A stretch of 64,000 nucleotides of DNA, from contig JAQTZZ010000013.1 of assembly GCA_028687545.1 (NCBI GenBank), positions 21,635 to 85,634 of the forward strand. The letters are read 5' to 3'. Below, piece by piece: positions 24,225 through 32,691 of this stretch. How positions within the stretch are numbered: position 1 is the first letter of the stretch; every line of letters begins with the position of its first letter. The stretch is from Candidatus Wallbacteria bacterium. Its GTDB lineage: Bacteria > Muiribacteriota > JAQTZZ01. A model generated the notes under the pieces. That model saw nothing but the letters and a program-made list of their open reading frames with translations, made no database searches and was not told where the DNA came from. The position numbers and the translations under genes were made by a program.

Positions 24225-26338
24225 AGTTCTACCCGCATTTTCTTTTCCTGTTTGCACTTTTTCTTTCTGGCGCTGCGGGACTCATCAATGAGATCGTCTG
24301 GCAGAGAGCGCTCAAAATCTATTTCAGCGGGGCTGAGGCTGTTCCTGCCATGCTCGTAGTCCTGTCCTTCATGGCCGGGCTCGGGCTTGGTTCACTAGCA
24401 GCCGGTCGGCGCTCCCGCAATCTCGGAAATCCGGTCAGAGCGCTCAGTTTGATCGAAATCCTGCTTTTTTCGATCAATCTGCTGATCTGTCTGCTGCTTT
24501 CCCTGAATTTCGGGGACAGTCTGTATGCTGTTCAGCGGATGGCCCTGCTGACAGGCATTCCACTCAAAGTGGTCTATGGGGTGTGCTCCTTTTTACTGCT
24601 TTCAGTGCCCTGCTGCCTGATGGGTCTGACTCTGCCCATTGCGGCTGAAGTCTTTCAGCGGCAGTTCGGATTCACAGACAGGCGCAAACTGGATTTCCTG
24701 ATCTTTTTCAATACGGCCGGGGCAACACTCGGGTGCCTGCTCTGCGGAATCTACTTTCTGCCGTATCTGGGCCAGCTGAGAAGCCTGATCCTTGCTGCAG
24801 TCTGCAATCTGTCTGCTGCGGTGATCTTCGCGCTGCTGAAAAGCAACCGACCCTCATGTTGCGAATCACCTTTACCCGCTCGTTCCACATCTGGATTGAA
24901 AAAAGAGGAAATCCTGGGATTTCTGCTTGGATTCCTGGCGCTTTCATATGAAATGTATCTGTTCAGGATCCTGCAGTTAAGCCATGGTCCGCTTCCATAC
25001 ACCTTCACAGTGATCCTGTTTTATTTCCTGCTTTTCTGGAACCTGGGGGTTTTACTGAACGAGTTCGTGCCAGGCGGTACGATCCCCTGCCTTGCAGCTG
25101 CCGGTGCCATGATCATCGCCATGCCCAGGGTTTTTGAATACGAGCGCTTCAGCCATCAATTCAGCCTTTTCTTCGGGATCACGATCTATTTTCTGCCCTG
25201 CCTGGTCTGCGGAATAGTGTTCGCGCGCATTCTCAAGCGGCATACTGAGCTCTGGGGAAGCGACGTCGGCAGATTCATGGGTCTGAACACTTTCGGGAGC
25301 TGTCTCGGGATTTTTCTGGTCACTATCTTCGGGCTGCAGCTGAACTTCGATTACCTGGGTCTGATGATCGGAATCGGGTATCTGTCGGTCTGTCTCCTGG
25401 AATCAGATTATTCCAAGGCCAGGCTGAAATTTGCTCTGACAGCTTTAATCGTTCTGGAGATCGCCATTTACTGCGCTGCCCTCTCGCAGCCTGTTGAAGG
25501 AACAGGTGCCAGAAGATACTTCGGCCGTGAGGGAGTGGTTGAAATCCTGCGTCAGAGCCTGCTGGTAATCTGGAACGGGCTCGGGCATTCATCCCTTTCT
25601 GTGAACCAGAACCATCTCGGGTCCGGGAACTGGTATCTCGGGGTGATCCCTTTTTTATGCCATGAACCGGATAATTCGCTGGAAGTCCTGGTGGTCGGAC
25701 TCGGGGCAGGAATCACTTCCGCCACCATCGCAAAATCCGGGAGTGTGGCGTCAGTGGACAATTATGAAATCAACGAAGTCCTCAAACTGATCCTGAGGGA
25801 TTATCCTGATGGCACCTTGAGAGTAAGCGAGAATCCTAAGTGCAGGATTTTCTGGCAGGATGCCAGGACTGGACTTGCGCTCAATCCGAAGAAATACGAC
25901 CTGATAGTGCAGCAGCCCCTTTATCTGATGCAGGCCGGCAGTTCCCTGCTCCTGTCACGCGAGTATCTGTTGCTTCTCAAATCAAGGCTCAGAGAGCGCG
26001 GTCTGATCTGCATCTACTGTAACAGCATGGGCTGTCTGGAGCAGTATTATCTGGTGCTGAAAACCGTGCAAAGCGTTTTTTCCCATTGTCTGAGTTTCGG
26101 GGGTTTTTATCTTCTGATTGCTTCAGACTATCCCTTTGAATACACCAGGGAGAGCGTGATGTCCCGCCTGAGCGCGGATGATGAACTCTGCAGGGAGATA
26201 CTGGGATATAAGATAGAGCAGGTTCTGAATTACATGGACACCCGGGAATTGTCTTACAGCTGCCCATACCTGATCACAGATGATTCACCACTGGTTGAAT
26301 ATCCGGAAATAGTGAAGAAGCTGGTCAGGATCCAGTGA
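24221..26338 (+). CDS. Membrane protein with spermidine-synthase-like C-terminal domain
   Basis: 705 aa. About a dozen hydrophobic segments in residues 1-~420 (LFLFALFLSGAAGLINEIVW is a hallmark start of membrane-fused spermidine-synthase-like proteins). The C-terminus has a Rossmann methyltransferase-type fold: VVGLGAGITSATIA (cofactor loop), ASVDNYEIN and DARTGLALNPKKYDLIV. After the last strand the sequence is QQPLY, where true polyamine synthases have an acidic catalytic residue, so aminopropyl transfer is doubtful. TTG 24221 overlaps the FHA stop, placing it in the same operon. It converges with and abuts the next gene. Confidence 0.8.
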   Translation: MKFYPHFLFLFALFLSGAAGLINEIVWQRALKIYFSGAEAVPAMLVVLSFMAGLGLGSLAAGRRSRNLGNPVRALSLIEILLFSINLLICLLLSLNFGDSLYAVQRMALLTGIPLKVVYGVCSFLLLSVPCCLMGLTLPIAAEVFQRQFGFTDRRKLDFLIFFNTAGATLGCLLCGIYFLPYLGQLRSLILAAVCNLSAAVIFALLKSNRPSCCESPLPARSTSGLKKEEILGFLLGFLALSYEMYLFRILQLSHGPLPYTFTVILFYFLLFWNLGVLLNEFVPGGTIPCLAAAGAMIIAMPRVFEYERFSHQFSLFFGITIYFLPCLVCGIVFARILKRHTELWGSDVGRFMGLNTFGSCLGIFLVTIFGLQLNFDYLGLMIGIGYLSVCLLESDYSKARLKFALTALIVLEIAIYCAALSQPVEGTGARRYFGREGVVEILRQSLLVIWNGLGHSSLSVNQNHLGSGNWYLGVIPFLCHEPDNSLEVLVVGLGAGITSATIAKSGSVASVDNYEINEVLKLILRDYPDGTLRVSENPKCRIFWQDARTGLALNPKKYDLIVQQPLYLMQAGSSLLLSREYLLLLKSRLRERGLICIYCNSMGCLEQYYLVLKTVQSVFSHCLSFGGFYLLIASDYPFEYTRESVMSRLSADDELCREILGYKIEQVLNYMDTRELSYSCPYLITDDSPLVEYPEIVKKLVRIQ

Positions 26339-26815
26339 TCACTGAATCACAATCCCTTCAGCCTTCAGGGCCTCCCACCATTCATCGAAATAGGTGAAAT
26401 TCAGGCCGGCAAAGATCAGGGTAATTCCCCAGAAAAATTCCAGATCGAATCTGTCCCCAGTGAAGATAAACATGACAGCACCCATGACAAAGGGGGTGAC
26501 TGCCAGAGAAACCGAAAGAAAAGAGGCTGTATAAAGTTTCCTGATCAGGGGCATCAATCCATTTTCAGCGGCCGGCATGGAAGAGAGAAGTTTCTTCTTC
26601 AGGAATCTGGCGGTAGCGAATTCCACGATTGTAAGCAGCAGCAAGGCTGATCGCAGGATTTTCAGGCGCTCTGCCGAAAACAGGAAGGCCTGGTTATGCT
26701 GGTGAAAATAAAACATGATGGCGATCACAGGGAGCATCGCCAGGAAAAGCACCAAACTGCTGAGCCAAAGATAGCGCCTGTAATAACCGAAGAGTTCTGT
26801 CCTCAGATCTTCCAT
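26339..26815 (-). CDS. Small four-helix membrane protein
   Basis: Unrecognised 158-aa protein with four probable transmembrane segments (LSSLVLFLAMLPVIAIMFYF; LRSALLLLTIVEFATARFL; FLSVSLAVTPFVMGAVMFIF; FFWGITLIFAGLNFTYF). The N-terminus is charged. It lies 9 bases downstream of the two GH3 genes on the same strand, so it is probably the last gene of that operon and may anchor or supply substrate to those enzymes (inference). Confidence 0.7.
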   Translation of the reverse strand: MEDLRTELFGYYRRYLWLSSLVLFLAMLPVIAIMFYFHQHNQAFLFSAERLKILRSALLLLTIVEFATARFLKKKLLSSMPAAENGLMPLIRKLYTASFLSVSLAVTPFVMGAVMFIFTGDRFDLEFFWGITLIFAGLNFTYFDEWWEALKAEGIVIQ

Positions 26816-26824
26816 TTATTTTCT

Positions 26825-28324
26825 TCAGGCCTCCTTTAAATCGGGCGGCGGGTAGCCGATGATCTCCTCTACCAGAGCAGGGTCGCGGATGATTCTGGGC
26901 ATTTTACTGTGGCCAAAATCGGATTTTCTCTTCTCCAGCCAGGACTGGAATTTTTCTTTGTCCACGAATCTGACCTCAGCAGGGTCGAAGTTTTTATACA
27001 GCAGGCGGTACAGGCTGCTGTTTTCCTGAAGGTATTTGTCCAGTCTGGCTGAGATCCATTCCGGATCATGCTTCTCCCAGGCTTCGTTCTTCTCAAATAC
27101 CCAAAGGTACCTGGGTTTGGGACCTGTTTTTCCCAGCACTAAAAATTCCCCTGGCTGTGATTTCAGCTCAACAGATAAGTTTTCCACTGTTTTTTCAATT
27201 ACGTGAATCGAAGTCTTCTCTCCTGTGAGATTCAATGTCAGGACTGTGCGGCCCATGATCTGGAACAGCGGAATTTTCGGATCAAGACACTGGATCACGT
27301 CACCCAGTACATAGCTGAAAGCCCCGTTACCGGTGGTCACAGCAGGAACATATTCCACTCCTTCGGACAGTTCGGTGATCAGTTTCCTCTGGCGGTAATT
27401 CTTGTTCTGGTAATCATCAAATGGGATGAATTCATAGAAATTATGGTCTGTGAAAAAAAGCATGGATTCAGGATTATCCGGGGATTGATGCCCGAATATT
27501 CCTTCTGTGGCAGCATAATACTCTATGATGCTGACTTTCTTCCCCAGAGCTGCATAAATCTTGTCGTCGTAAGTACGATAATTGACGCCTGTACAATAGA
27601 TCACTTCCAGATTTCTGGCAAAGCTCGCAAATTCAGACCTCGTGAAATAGGAATGCCTGGCTTTTTCCAGGAAGTCCAGAATCGATGCGGGAATCCCGAA
27701 TATTGAGCCAATGGCTTTGCCTTTGATTTCCCTGGCAATGGTTCTTGTTTTCTCGTTCCAGTCCTGGATGTTGATGGTAGCAGGGCAGGGGATTATCCGG
27801 CGTTTCATCAGGTGAGGGGCTGCTTCAGCCAGAATTCCTGAGATCGGGCCGTAAGGTATTCCCCCGGTCGTCAGTCCCAGGGAACTGCAGCCTGAAATTG
27901 CCAGGATTTTTTTGTCCAGGACTTTTGAATTCGGGTATTTTTTTATGAAAAGGGAAAGAAGATAAAGCTCTTTTTTTCGGAAATCCTTCAGGATCGATCC
28001 TGGCACAGGAATCAGCTTGGGCTTGCCTGTAGTTCCTGTGGATATCCCGAAATGCCCTGCTTTCTCTCTGATCGCCGCGCCGGACCTGCCTGCAGCTTCC
28101 TGTTCCCACATTTCCCGGATGTCTTCATAATGCTGGATCTGGACCCTTTTCCAGTAATCTGAGACGCTCCTGATGCTGCCGAGGGAAAACTTTTTATAGA
28201 TCTTTGTATCCCTGGAATCATCTATCCTGGACAGCAGGGCATTTTCCTGGAGCCTGAAAGTGTCTCCCTCAATCTTTCTGGAGAAGGCTGTGAAAATTCT
28301 GTTTTTAACAGCAGACCATTCCAT
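26825..28324 (-). CDS. GH3-family acyl-adenylating enzyme (second copy)
   Basis: Bacterial member of the GH3 family, ANL-type enzymes that adenylate carboxylic acids and, in plants, join them to amino acids. Motifs: STGTTGKPKLIP (ATP loop, ~95-106), YYAATEGIFGHQ (acyl-adenylate loop), GNGAFSYVLGDVIQCLD and GRTVLTLNLTGEKTS. The length (499 aa) is somewhat short of plant GH3 (~600). It starts with ATGA overlapping the stop of its paralogue. The substrate is unknown. The lipid-activating genes nearby (34436-37081) suggest a fatty-acyl substrate, but this is inference. Confidence 0.85.
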   Translation of the reverse strand: MEWSAVKNRIFTAFSRKIEGDTFRLQENALLSRIDDSRDTKIYKKFSLGSIRSVSDYWKRVQIQHYEDIREMWEQEAAGRSGAAIREKAGHFGISTGTTGKPKLIPVPGSILKDFRKKELYLLSLFIKKYPNSKVLDKKILAISGCSSLGLTTGGIPYGPISGILAEAAPHLMKRRIIPCPATINIQDWNEKTRTIAREIKGKAIGSIFGIPASILDFLEKARHSYFTRSEFASFARNLEVIYCTGVNYRTYDDKIYAALGKKVSIIEYYAATEGIFGHQSPDNPESMLFFTDHNFYEFIPFDDYQNKNYRQRKLITELSEGVEYVPAVTTGNGAFSYVLGDVIQCLDPKIPLFQIMGRTVLTLNLTGEKTSIHVIEKTVENLSVELKSQPGEFLVLGKTGPKPRYLWVFEKNEAWEKHDPEWISARLDKYLQENSSLYRLLYKNFDPAEVRFVDKEKFQSWLEKRKSDFGHSKMPRIIRDPALVEEIIGYPPPDLKEA

Positions 28325-29811
28325 CAGGCCTCCATTTTTCCGATTATATCTTCAGCGATCCTGGGATCTTTGATGATTCTTGGGATTTTACTGTGCCCTA
28401 AATCCGCATTCTTCCGTTCGAACCAGGCTTTGAAACTGTCCCGCTCTATCAGCAGCACCTGAGAAGGAGAAAAATTGGTGGGATAGAGCAGTTTATAAAG
28501 ATTGTTGTGTTCCTGGAGAAAATGATCCAGCCTGGATGCGAGCCTCTCAGTTCCCTGGCTGTCCCAGATCGAGTTTTTCTCTATGACCCACAGATAGGAC
28601 TGTCTGCCATTGATGGTCCTGCCTGTGACAAAAAACTCACCTGGTTCAGAGTTCAGTTCCCGAGACAGACTCTGCACTGTTTTCTCCACCACCGAGATCG
28701 CGGTCTTTTCACCGGCCAGATTCAGAGTGAGCACTGTGCGTCCCTTGACCCTGAACAGCGGGACTCTGTGATCCACGCACTGGATCAGGTCTCCAAGGAC
28801 ATAGCTGAAAGTGCCGTTTCCGGTGGTGACTAACAGGGCATAATCTTCACCGTCTTTCAGCTGATGCAGTAATTTCCTGTTACTGTAGTCCTTCTGGAGA
28901 TATTCGTGGAAAGGTATGAATTCAAAAAAAATCGTATCTGAGAAGAATTCCATTGAATCAGGGTCAATTGCGGACTGATGGCCGAAAATACCTTCACTGG
29001 CAGCATAGTAATCCAGAAAATTCACTTTCCTGCCGAGCAGACTCTGAATTTTGTCCTGATAACTTCTGTAATTCACACCACTGCAGAAGATGGCTTCCAG
29101 ATTCGAGGCGAAAAACTCAAAATCGCTTTTGGAATAGATGCCCTTAATTTTTTCCAGGTAATTGAGGATCGTAGCCGGGATACCTAAGATCAGCCCAATG
29201 TCCTGGTGCCTTGCCTGCTCCGCGATGGAGTCAGCTTTCTGGTTCCAGTCGCAGAGATTGATCACTTCGCTTGTGGGAATTCGTTTGTGCCTCATGAGCA
29301 GCGGTGAGCCTTCGGCCATTATCCCTGAAATTGTGCCATAGGGAATCCCGGACTGCGTTTTTCCCAGAATAGCGCTTCCGGTGATGGCGAGGTGTTTCTT
29401 GGAAAGAATTCTGGATTCGGGATGTGCTTTCAGATAAATGGAAACAAGCTGCATCCCGCGCCTGCGGAAATCCCTCAGCAGCTTTCTCGTGACAGGAATC
29501 AGCTTGGGGATTCCTGTGGTGCCGGTGGAAACAGCGAACTTGTGGATCCTGCTTCCGACAGTAACGTTTATGTTCCCTGTCGATTCCGAATCCCAGTATG
29601 GTTTCAGGTCCTCATAATGATGGACCGGTACTTTCTGCTGATAGCTCTGAGTCGATGAAATTTCTCGAAAGCCGTATTTTTTTCCCAGGACAGTCTCTGC
29701 CGAGTCATTGAGGCGGGCGAGCAGGGCTTTTTTCTGGAATTTGGCAGTACTGCCGTTTTTTTTTTCTGTAAACAACGAAAAAATACTGTTTTTAGTTCTT
29801 GTCCATCTCAT
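28324..29811 (-). CDS. GH3-family acyl-adenylating enzyme (first copy)
   Basis: 495-aa paralogue of the adjacent gene. The same motifs are present: STGTTGIPKLIPV, YYAASEGIFGHQ, GNGTFSYVLGDLIQCVD and GRTVLTLNLAGEKTA. Both copies keep the ATP loop, so both are likely active, perhaps with different substrates. AGGTGATC precedes ATG 29811, and a good promoter lies at 29881-29908. The operon order is GH3, GH3, small membrane protein. Confidence 0.85.
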   Translation of the reverse strand: MRWTRTKNSIFSLFTEKKNGSTAKFQKKALLARLNDSAETVLGKKYGFREISSTQSYQQKVPVHHYEDLKPYWDSESTGNINVTVGSRIHKFAVSTGTTGIPKLIPVTRKLLRDFRRRGMQLVSIYLKAHPESRILSKKHLAITGSAILGKTQSGIPYGTISGIMAEGSPLLMRHKRIPTSEVINLCDWNQKADSIAEQARHQDIGLILGIPATILNYLEKIKGIYSKSDFEFFASNLEAIFCSGVNYRSYQDKIQSLLGRKVNFLDYYAASEGIFGHQSAIDPDSMEFFSDTIFFEFIPFHEYLQKDYSNRKLLHQLKDGEDYALLVTTGNGTFSYVLGDLIQCVDHRVPLFRVKGRTVLTLNLAGEKTAISVVEKTVQSLSRELNSEPGEFFVTGRTINGRQSYLWVIEKNSIWDSQGTERLASRLDHFLQEHNNLYKLLYPTNFSPSQVLLIERDSFKAWFERKNADLGHSKIPRIIKDPRIAEDIIGKMEA

Positions 29812-29880
29812 CTGATCACCTGTAGTCCTTGTTTCTGTATCTGCCTTGCCATGTAATCGAAGGCTGATATCTTTGAATCA

Positions 29881-29908
29881 ATTTTACCGGTTAGTCATGT
29901 TTTGTCAA
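29881..29908 (-). promoter_or_regulatory. Sigma70-type promoter for the GH3 operon
   Basis: Minus strand: TTGACA (29908-29903), 16-bp spacer, TAAAAT (29886-29881), about 70 bases before ATG 29811. Confidence 0.6.
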
Positions 29909-29932
29909 GAAGATCGCAATTAACAATAGGGT

Positions 29933-30754
29933 TTATTTCCCGTTGAATTTTCTGAGCCATTCTCCGGCCAGTTTGTGGGCTTCAGAGATCTGTTCCCTTT
30001 TCATCAATGAAGTGAGGACTTCCCGGTTGGCGATTGCGGATTTTTTCAGGTCGTCGCTTCCAGCGACCAGCGAGAGTTCGAACCACATATAGGCCTGGAC
30101 CAGGTCCTTCTGAACCCCCTGACCGTTCTGATAGAGGCAGCCCAGGTTGAACTGTGCCTTGGAATAACCAAGATCTGCCGCCTTGCGATACCAGCCGGAT
30201 GCCTCGAACAGATCCTGCTTTACGCCCTGCCCGGTTTCATACATCAGGCCCAGATTCAGCTGAGCTCCCGGGTCGCCCTGCAAAGCTGCCTTGCGGTACC
30301 AGGCTGCTGCTGTGGCGAAATCCTGCTTGACTCCCAGCCCATTGTCGTACAGCAGGGCCAGGCTGTATTGCGCATCCGAAAGGCCGAGTTCAGCGGCCTG
30401 CTGATATTGCTTCGCAGCCTCGGCATAGTTTTGTGGAACGCCGGTTCCTTCCTGATAGAGGCAGCCAAGAGAATACAGTGCGTCCGGAAATTTTTTTTCT
30501 GCTGCCAGGCGGAACCAGAGCGCGGCAGTTTCGCATTCCCTGGTAACTCCCAGACCCTGCAGATACATGTATCCGATGCTGAACATGGCTTCAGGCAGAC
30601 CCTGGTCGGCAGAGAGCAGATAGAATTTGAGAGCCTGGGTATGGTTTCCTGCATGGAAGGCATCCAGGCCCTGCTTGAGCCAGACTTCAGCCGAGGTATC
30701 AGCTCTGCATTCCAGAGCCAGGCAGAGCAGGAGCAGCAGCATGATTCTGGGCAC
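29933..30754 (-). CDS. Secreted Sel1-repeat protein
   Basis: About six Sel1-like (TPR-type) repeats of ~36 residues, each with the A-x-x-x-L-G-x-x-Y-x-x-G-x-G-V pattern (for example ALYSLGCLYQEGTGVPQNY; AQLNLGLMYETGQGVKQDL). Such repeats form helical scaffolds for protein binding. A signal peptide follows the start (MLLLLLCLALECRA). GTG 30754 is chosen because AAGGAGG lies just upstream; the longer open frame to 30844 would collide with the divergent gene at 30808. The scaffold is clear; the partner is unknown. Confidence 0.85.
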   Translation of the reverse strand: MPRIMLLLLLCLALECRADTSAEVWLKQGLDAFHAGNHTQALKFYLLSADQGLPEAMFSIGYMYLQGLGVTRECETAALWFRLAAEKKFPDALYSLGCLYQEGTGVPQNYAEAAKQYQQAAELGLSDAQYSLALLYDNGLGVKQDFATAAAWYRKAALQGDPGAQLNLGLMYETGQGVKQDLFEASGWYRKAADLGYSKAQFNLGCLYQNGQGVQKDLVQAYMWFELSLVAGSDDLKKSAIANREVLTSLMKREQISEAHKLAGEWLRKFNGK

Positions 30755-30807
30755 TGTGCCTCCTTGGAGGATTTTCAATCCTATGATAACATATTCCAGG
30801 GTGATAA

Positions 30808-31101
30808 ATGAAAATCCATCTCCGCCGTGCCAGAGGCTTGTCACGCATCTATCTGAAAGTGATGAAGTTCAGAGCGCTGGCCTGGCCTCCTGACACTGTC
30901 TATTTTGTCGGTGACCGGCCTGACAAAAGGCTTTTAGGCCACGAATGTGTTCATTTTCGCCAATACAGGCGGGAGGGTCTGATCCGCTACTTTTTCCGCT
31001 GGTGGTGGCAATATTTCAGAGTAAGCTACGAAAAAATCGACTATGAGCTCGAAGCTCGTGCCGCAGAAATCAAGATGGACTTTCAGAGGAAAGAAACATG
31101 A
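30808..31101 (+). CDS. HExxH-containing small protein (putative zinc peptidase-like)
   Basis: 97 aa. The motif LLGHECVHFRQYRREG gives HExxH, and a downstream DYELEARAAE could supply the third ligand, as in small gluzincin-like proteins. Aromatic- and arginine-rich segment between (YFFRWWWQYFR) suggests membrane contact. It is tightly coupled (ATGA) to the CPBP membrane protease gene, so the pair may act together. Proteolysis is not shown by the sequence. Confidence 0.65.
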   Translation: MKIHLRRARGLSRIYLKVMKFRALAWPPDTVYFVGDRPDKRLLGHECVHFRQYRREGLIRYFFRWWWQYFRVSYEKIDYELEARAAEIKMDFQRKET

Positions 31102-32684
31102 GAAAATCAGGGATTCCCTTATTTATTTTTTTACTGATGACTTCGCTGCCGCTTTATGCCAGATCTCACAACAGTAGCGGAACCGAAGAGATCGAGGGGT
31201 TTCTCTGCAATGTCTCAACAACCCAGTTTGTCCGTGACGATCAGGAGAAGAACGATTATTCGGTTTTTTTCCACGATCTGTATTCTCCAGTAGGATTTCC
31301 CGGAACCGCGGAAGCAATGGCTGGAATGTTTTCAGGAATTGTGGCAAAGCTCAAACAAGTTGAGTATGAACAGAACCAAGACAATTATGCCGCAGCTTCA
31401 AATCTTCTGGAAGATGAGATCCGCTCAGCGCAGGGAGTGTTAAGGGAGATCCTGATCCTTGATCTTCTCGACAACTGCATCTGTTCAGCCATGAAATACC
31501 AGGGTTTCACCCTGAGCAGGGAGGTTTTTTCAAGCTTCAGGGCTGAAATCAGCTTGAAAAAGTCGCGCTCCAGATACCTGGAATTATGCTATAAACAGCT
31601 GGACTGCATGATTTACTATTACCCTGATTATCAGGATTCAGGGGATTGCGCAGATCAGATGGCTGTGACTGAGGCTGCCAGGCTGATCAGGGATTCCGGA
31701 TTCGACGATGCAGTCCGGTTAATAGACACACATAAACTGCTGAATGATTCAGGAGAAGTGTTGGACTGGCTGCAGACAATGCGTTGTTATGCTGCATTCC
31801 TCTCCGGGAAATCAAGAAGTAAAGAGTTGCTGTCGGATGTTCAGCGGACTGGCATGGCTGCGCTGGACAACTTGTTCGATTTTCTGGACAAGAAGTCGGA
31901 ACTTTCTCAGGAAATCGGATCTCTTTGCGAAAGGCTGAAATCAAGTCCTAAGTCAGAGGAGTCATATGCCAAAAGCGATCTGGCCGGGAAGCTGATTTCC
32001 TGGACTCTTAAAAATTGCAGGTTTAAGCTGACATTGGAACTTGTCATTTTTTCCCAGGATGCAAGAACGCTTTTTGTGGTCAATTCTACCGTTTTATTTT
32101 TGGTGATCACGATTCCCTTCATTGTGTTCGGCCTATGGAAGAAAAGGTCATCCAGATGTTTTCCGGACGATGACATGCTGGAGCGGCACCTGAATTTTGG
32201 AAGCCGGGTCAGATTTGTGCTCTGCGTGCCAATGATCGCTTTCTTTCTTTCATGGCTGCTCGAACAGATAGAGGGATATCTGATCAGCCTGGTGTGGGGT
32301 TCAGAGCTGCTGGACAGATTTACAGCTGAAGCTCTGGATGCTCCGTCGCTGTTCGACAGGTTTGATGTAATGGTAATAGCTGCTCCATGCGTGGAAACTC
32401 TCATTCTGATGGGCATGCTCTGGTGGTTCGGAATGCTGGCGTCCACCAGGAAGCAGCAGCTGATCAGTTCCGGAATCTTCTGGGGTCTCCTGCATGCCCC
32501 CAATACCCTGCTCGCTCTGATCCCGGTCGGGATCGGATTCATCATTGATTCGTTCACTTACCAGAAATGGCGCAGGGAAGGGCGTTTCATGGGTTTCCTG
32601 ATGGCTTTCCTGATCCACGCAGGACACAACTTCATCTGCTATCTGATTATCTTCATGTCTAAAATCGGTCCTGCTGTGCCCTGA
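31098..32684 (+). CDS. CPBP-type membrane protease with large extracytoplasmic N-terminal region
   Basis: 528 aa. Signal-like N-terminus (IPLFIFLLMTSLPLYA), then a ~310-residue helical soluble region with no recognised family, a transmembrane segment (~residue 335), and a C-terminal CPBP/CAAX-like domain of several helices. Conserved active-site positions: VETLILMG (Glu), FWGLLHAPNT (His) and LIHAGHNF (His-x-x-His/Asn). The family usually shows Glu-Glu; only one Glu is clear here. GAGGAAAG precedes ATG 31098. Related CPBP proteases process prenylated or bacteriocin peptides; no substrate is evident here. Confidence 0.75.
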   Translation: MRKSGIPLFIFLLMTSLPLYARSHNSSGTEEIEGFLCNVSTTQFVRDDQEKNDYSVFFHDLYSPVGFPGTAEAMAGMFSGIVAKLKQVEYEQNQDNYAAASNLLEDEIRSAQGVLREILILDLLDNCICSAMKYQGFTLSREVFSSFRAEISLKKSRSRYLELCYKQLDCMIYYYPDYQDSGDCADQMAVTEAARLIRDSGFDDAVRLIDTHKLLNDSGEVLDWLQTMRCYAAFLSGKSRSKELLSDVQRTGMAALDNLFDFLDKKSELSQEIGSLCERLKSSPKSEESYAKSDLAGKLISWTLKNCRFKLTLELVIFSQDARTLFVVNSTVLFLVITIPFIVFGLWKKRSSRCFPDDDMLERHLNFGSRVRFVLCVPMIAFFLSWLLEQIEGYLISLVWGSELLDRFTAEALDAPSLFDRFDVMVIAAPCVETLILMGMLWWFGMLASTRKQQLISSGIFWGLLHAPNTLLALIPVGIGFIIDSFTYQKWRREGRFMGFLMAFLIHAGHNFICYLIIFMSKIGPAVP

Positions 32685-32691
32685 TCTTTTG

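Noticed and set aside
24221..26338. Naming this gene speE
   Set aside because: Catalytic acid not seen and the protein has a large membrane half.
30755..30844. Longer N-terminus for the Sel1-repeat protein
   Set aside because: AAGGAGG just before GTG 30754 and a signal peptide right after it fix the start; the longer frame collides with the divergent gene.
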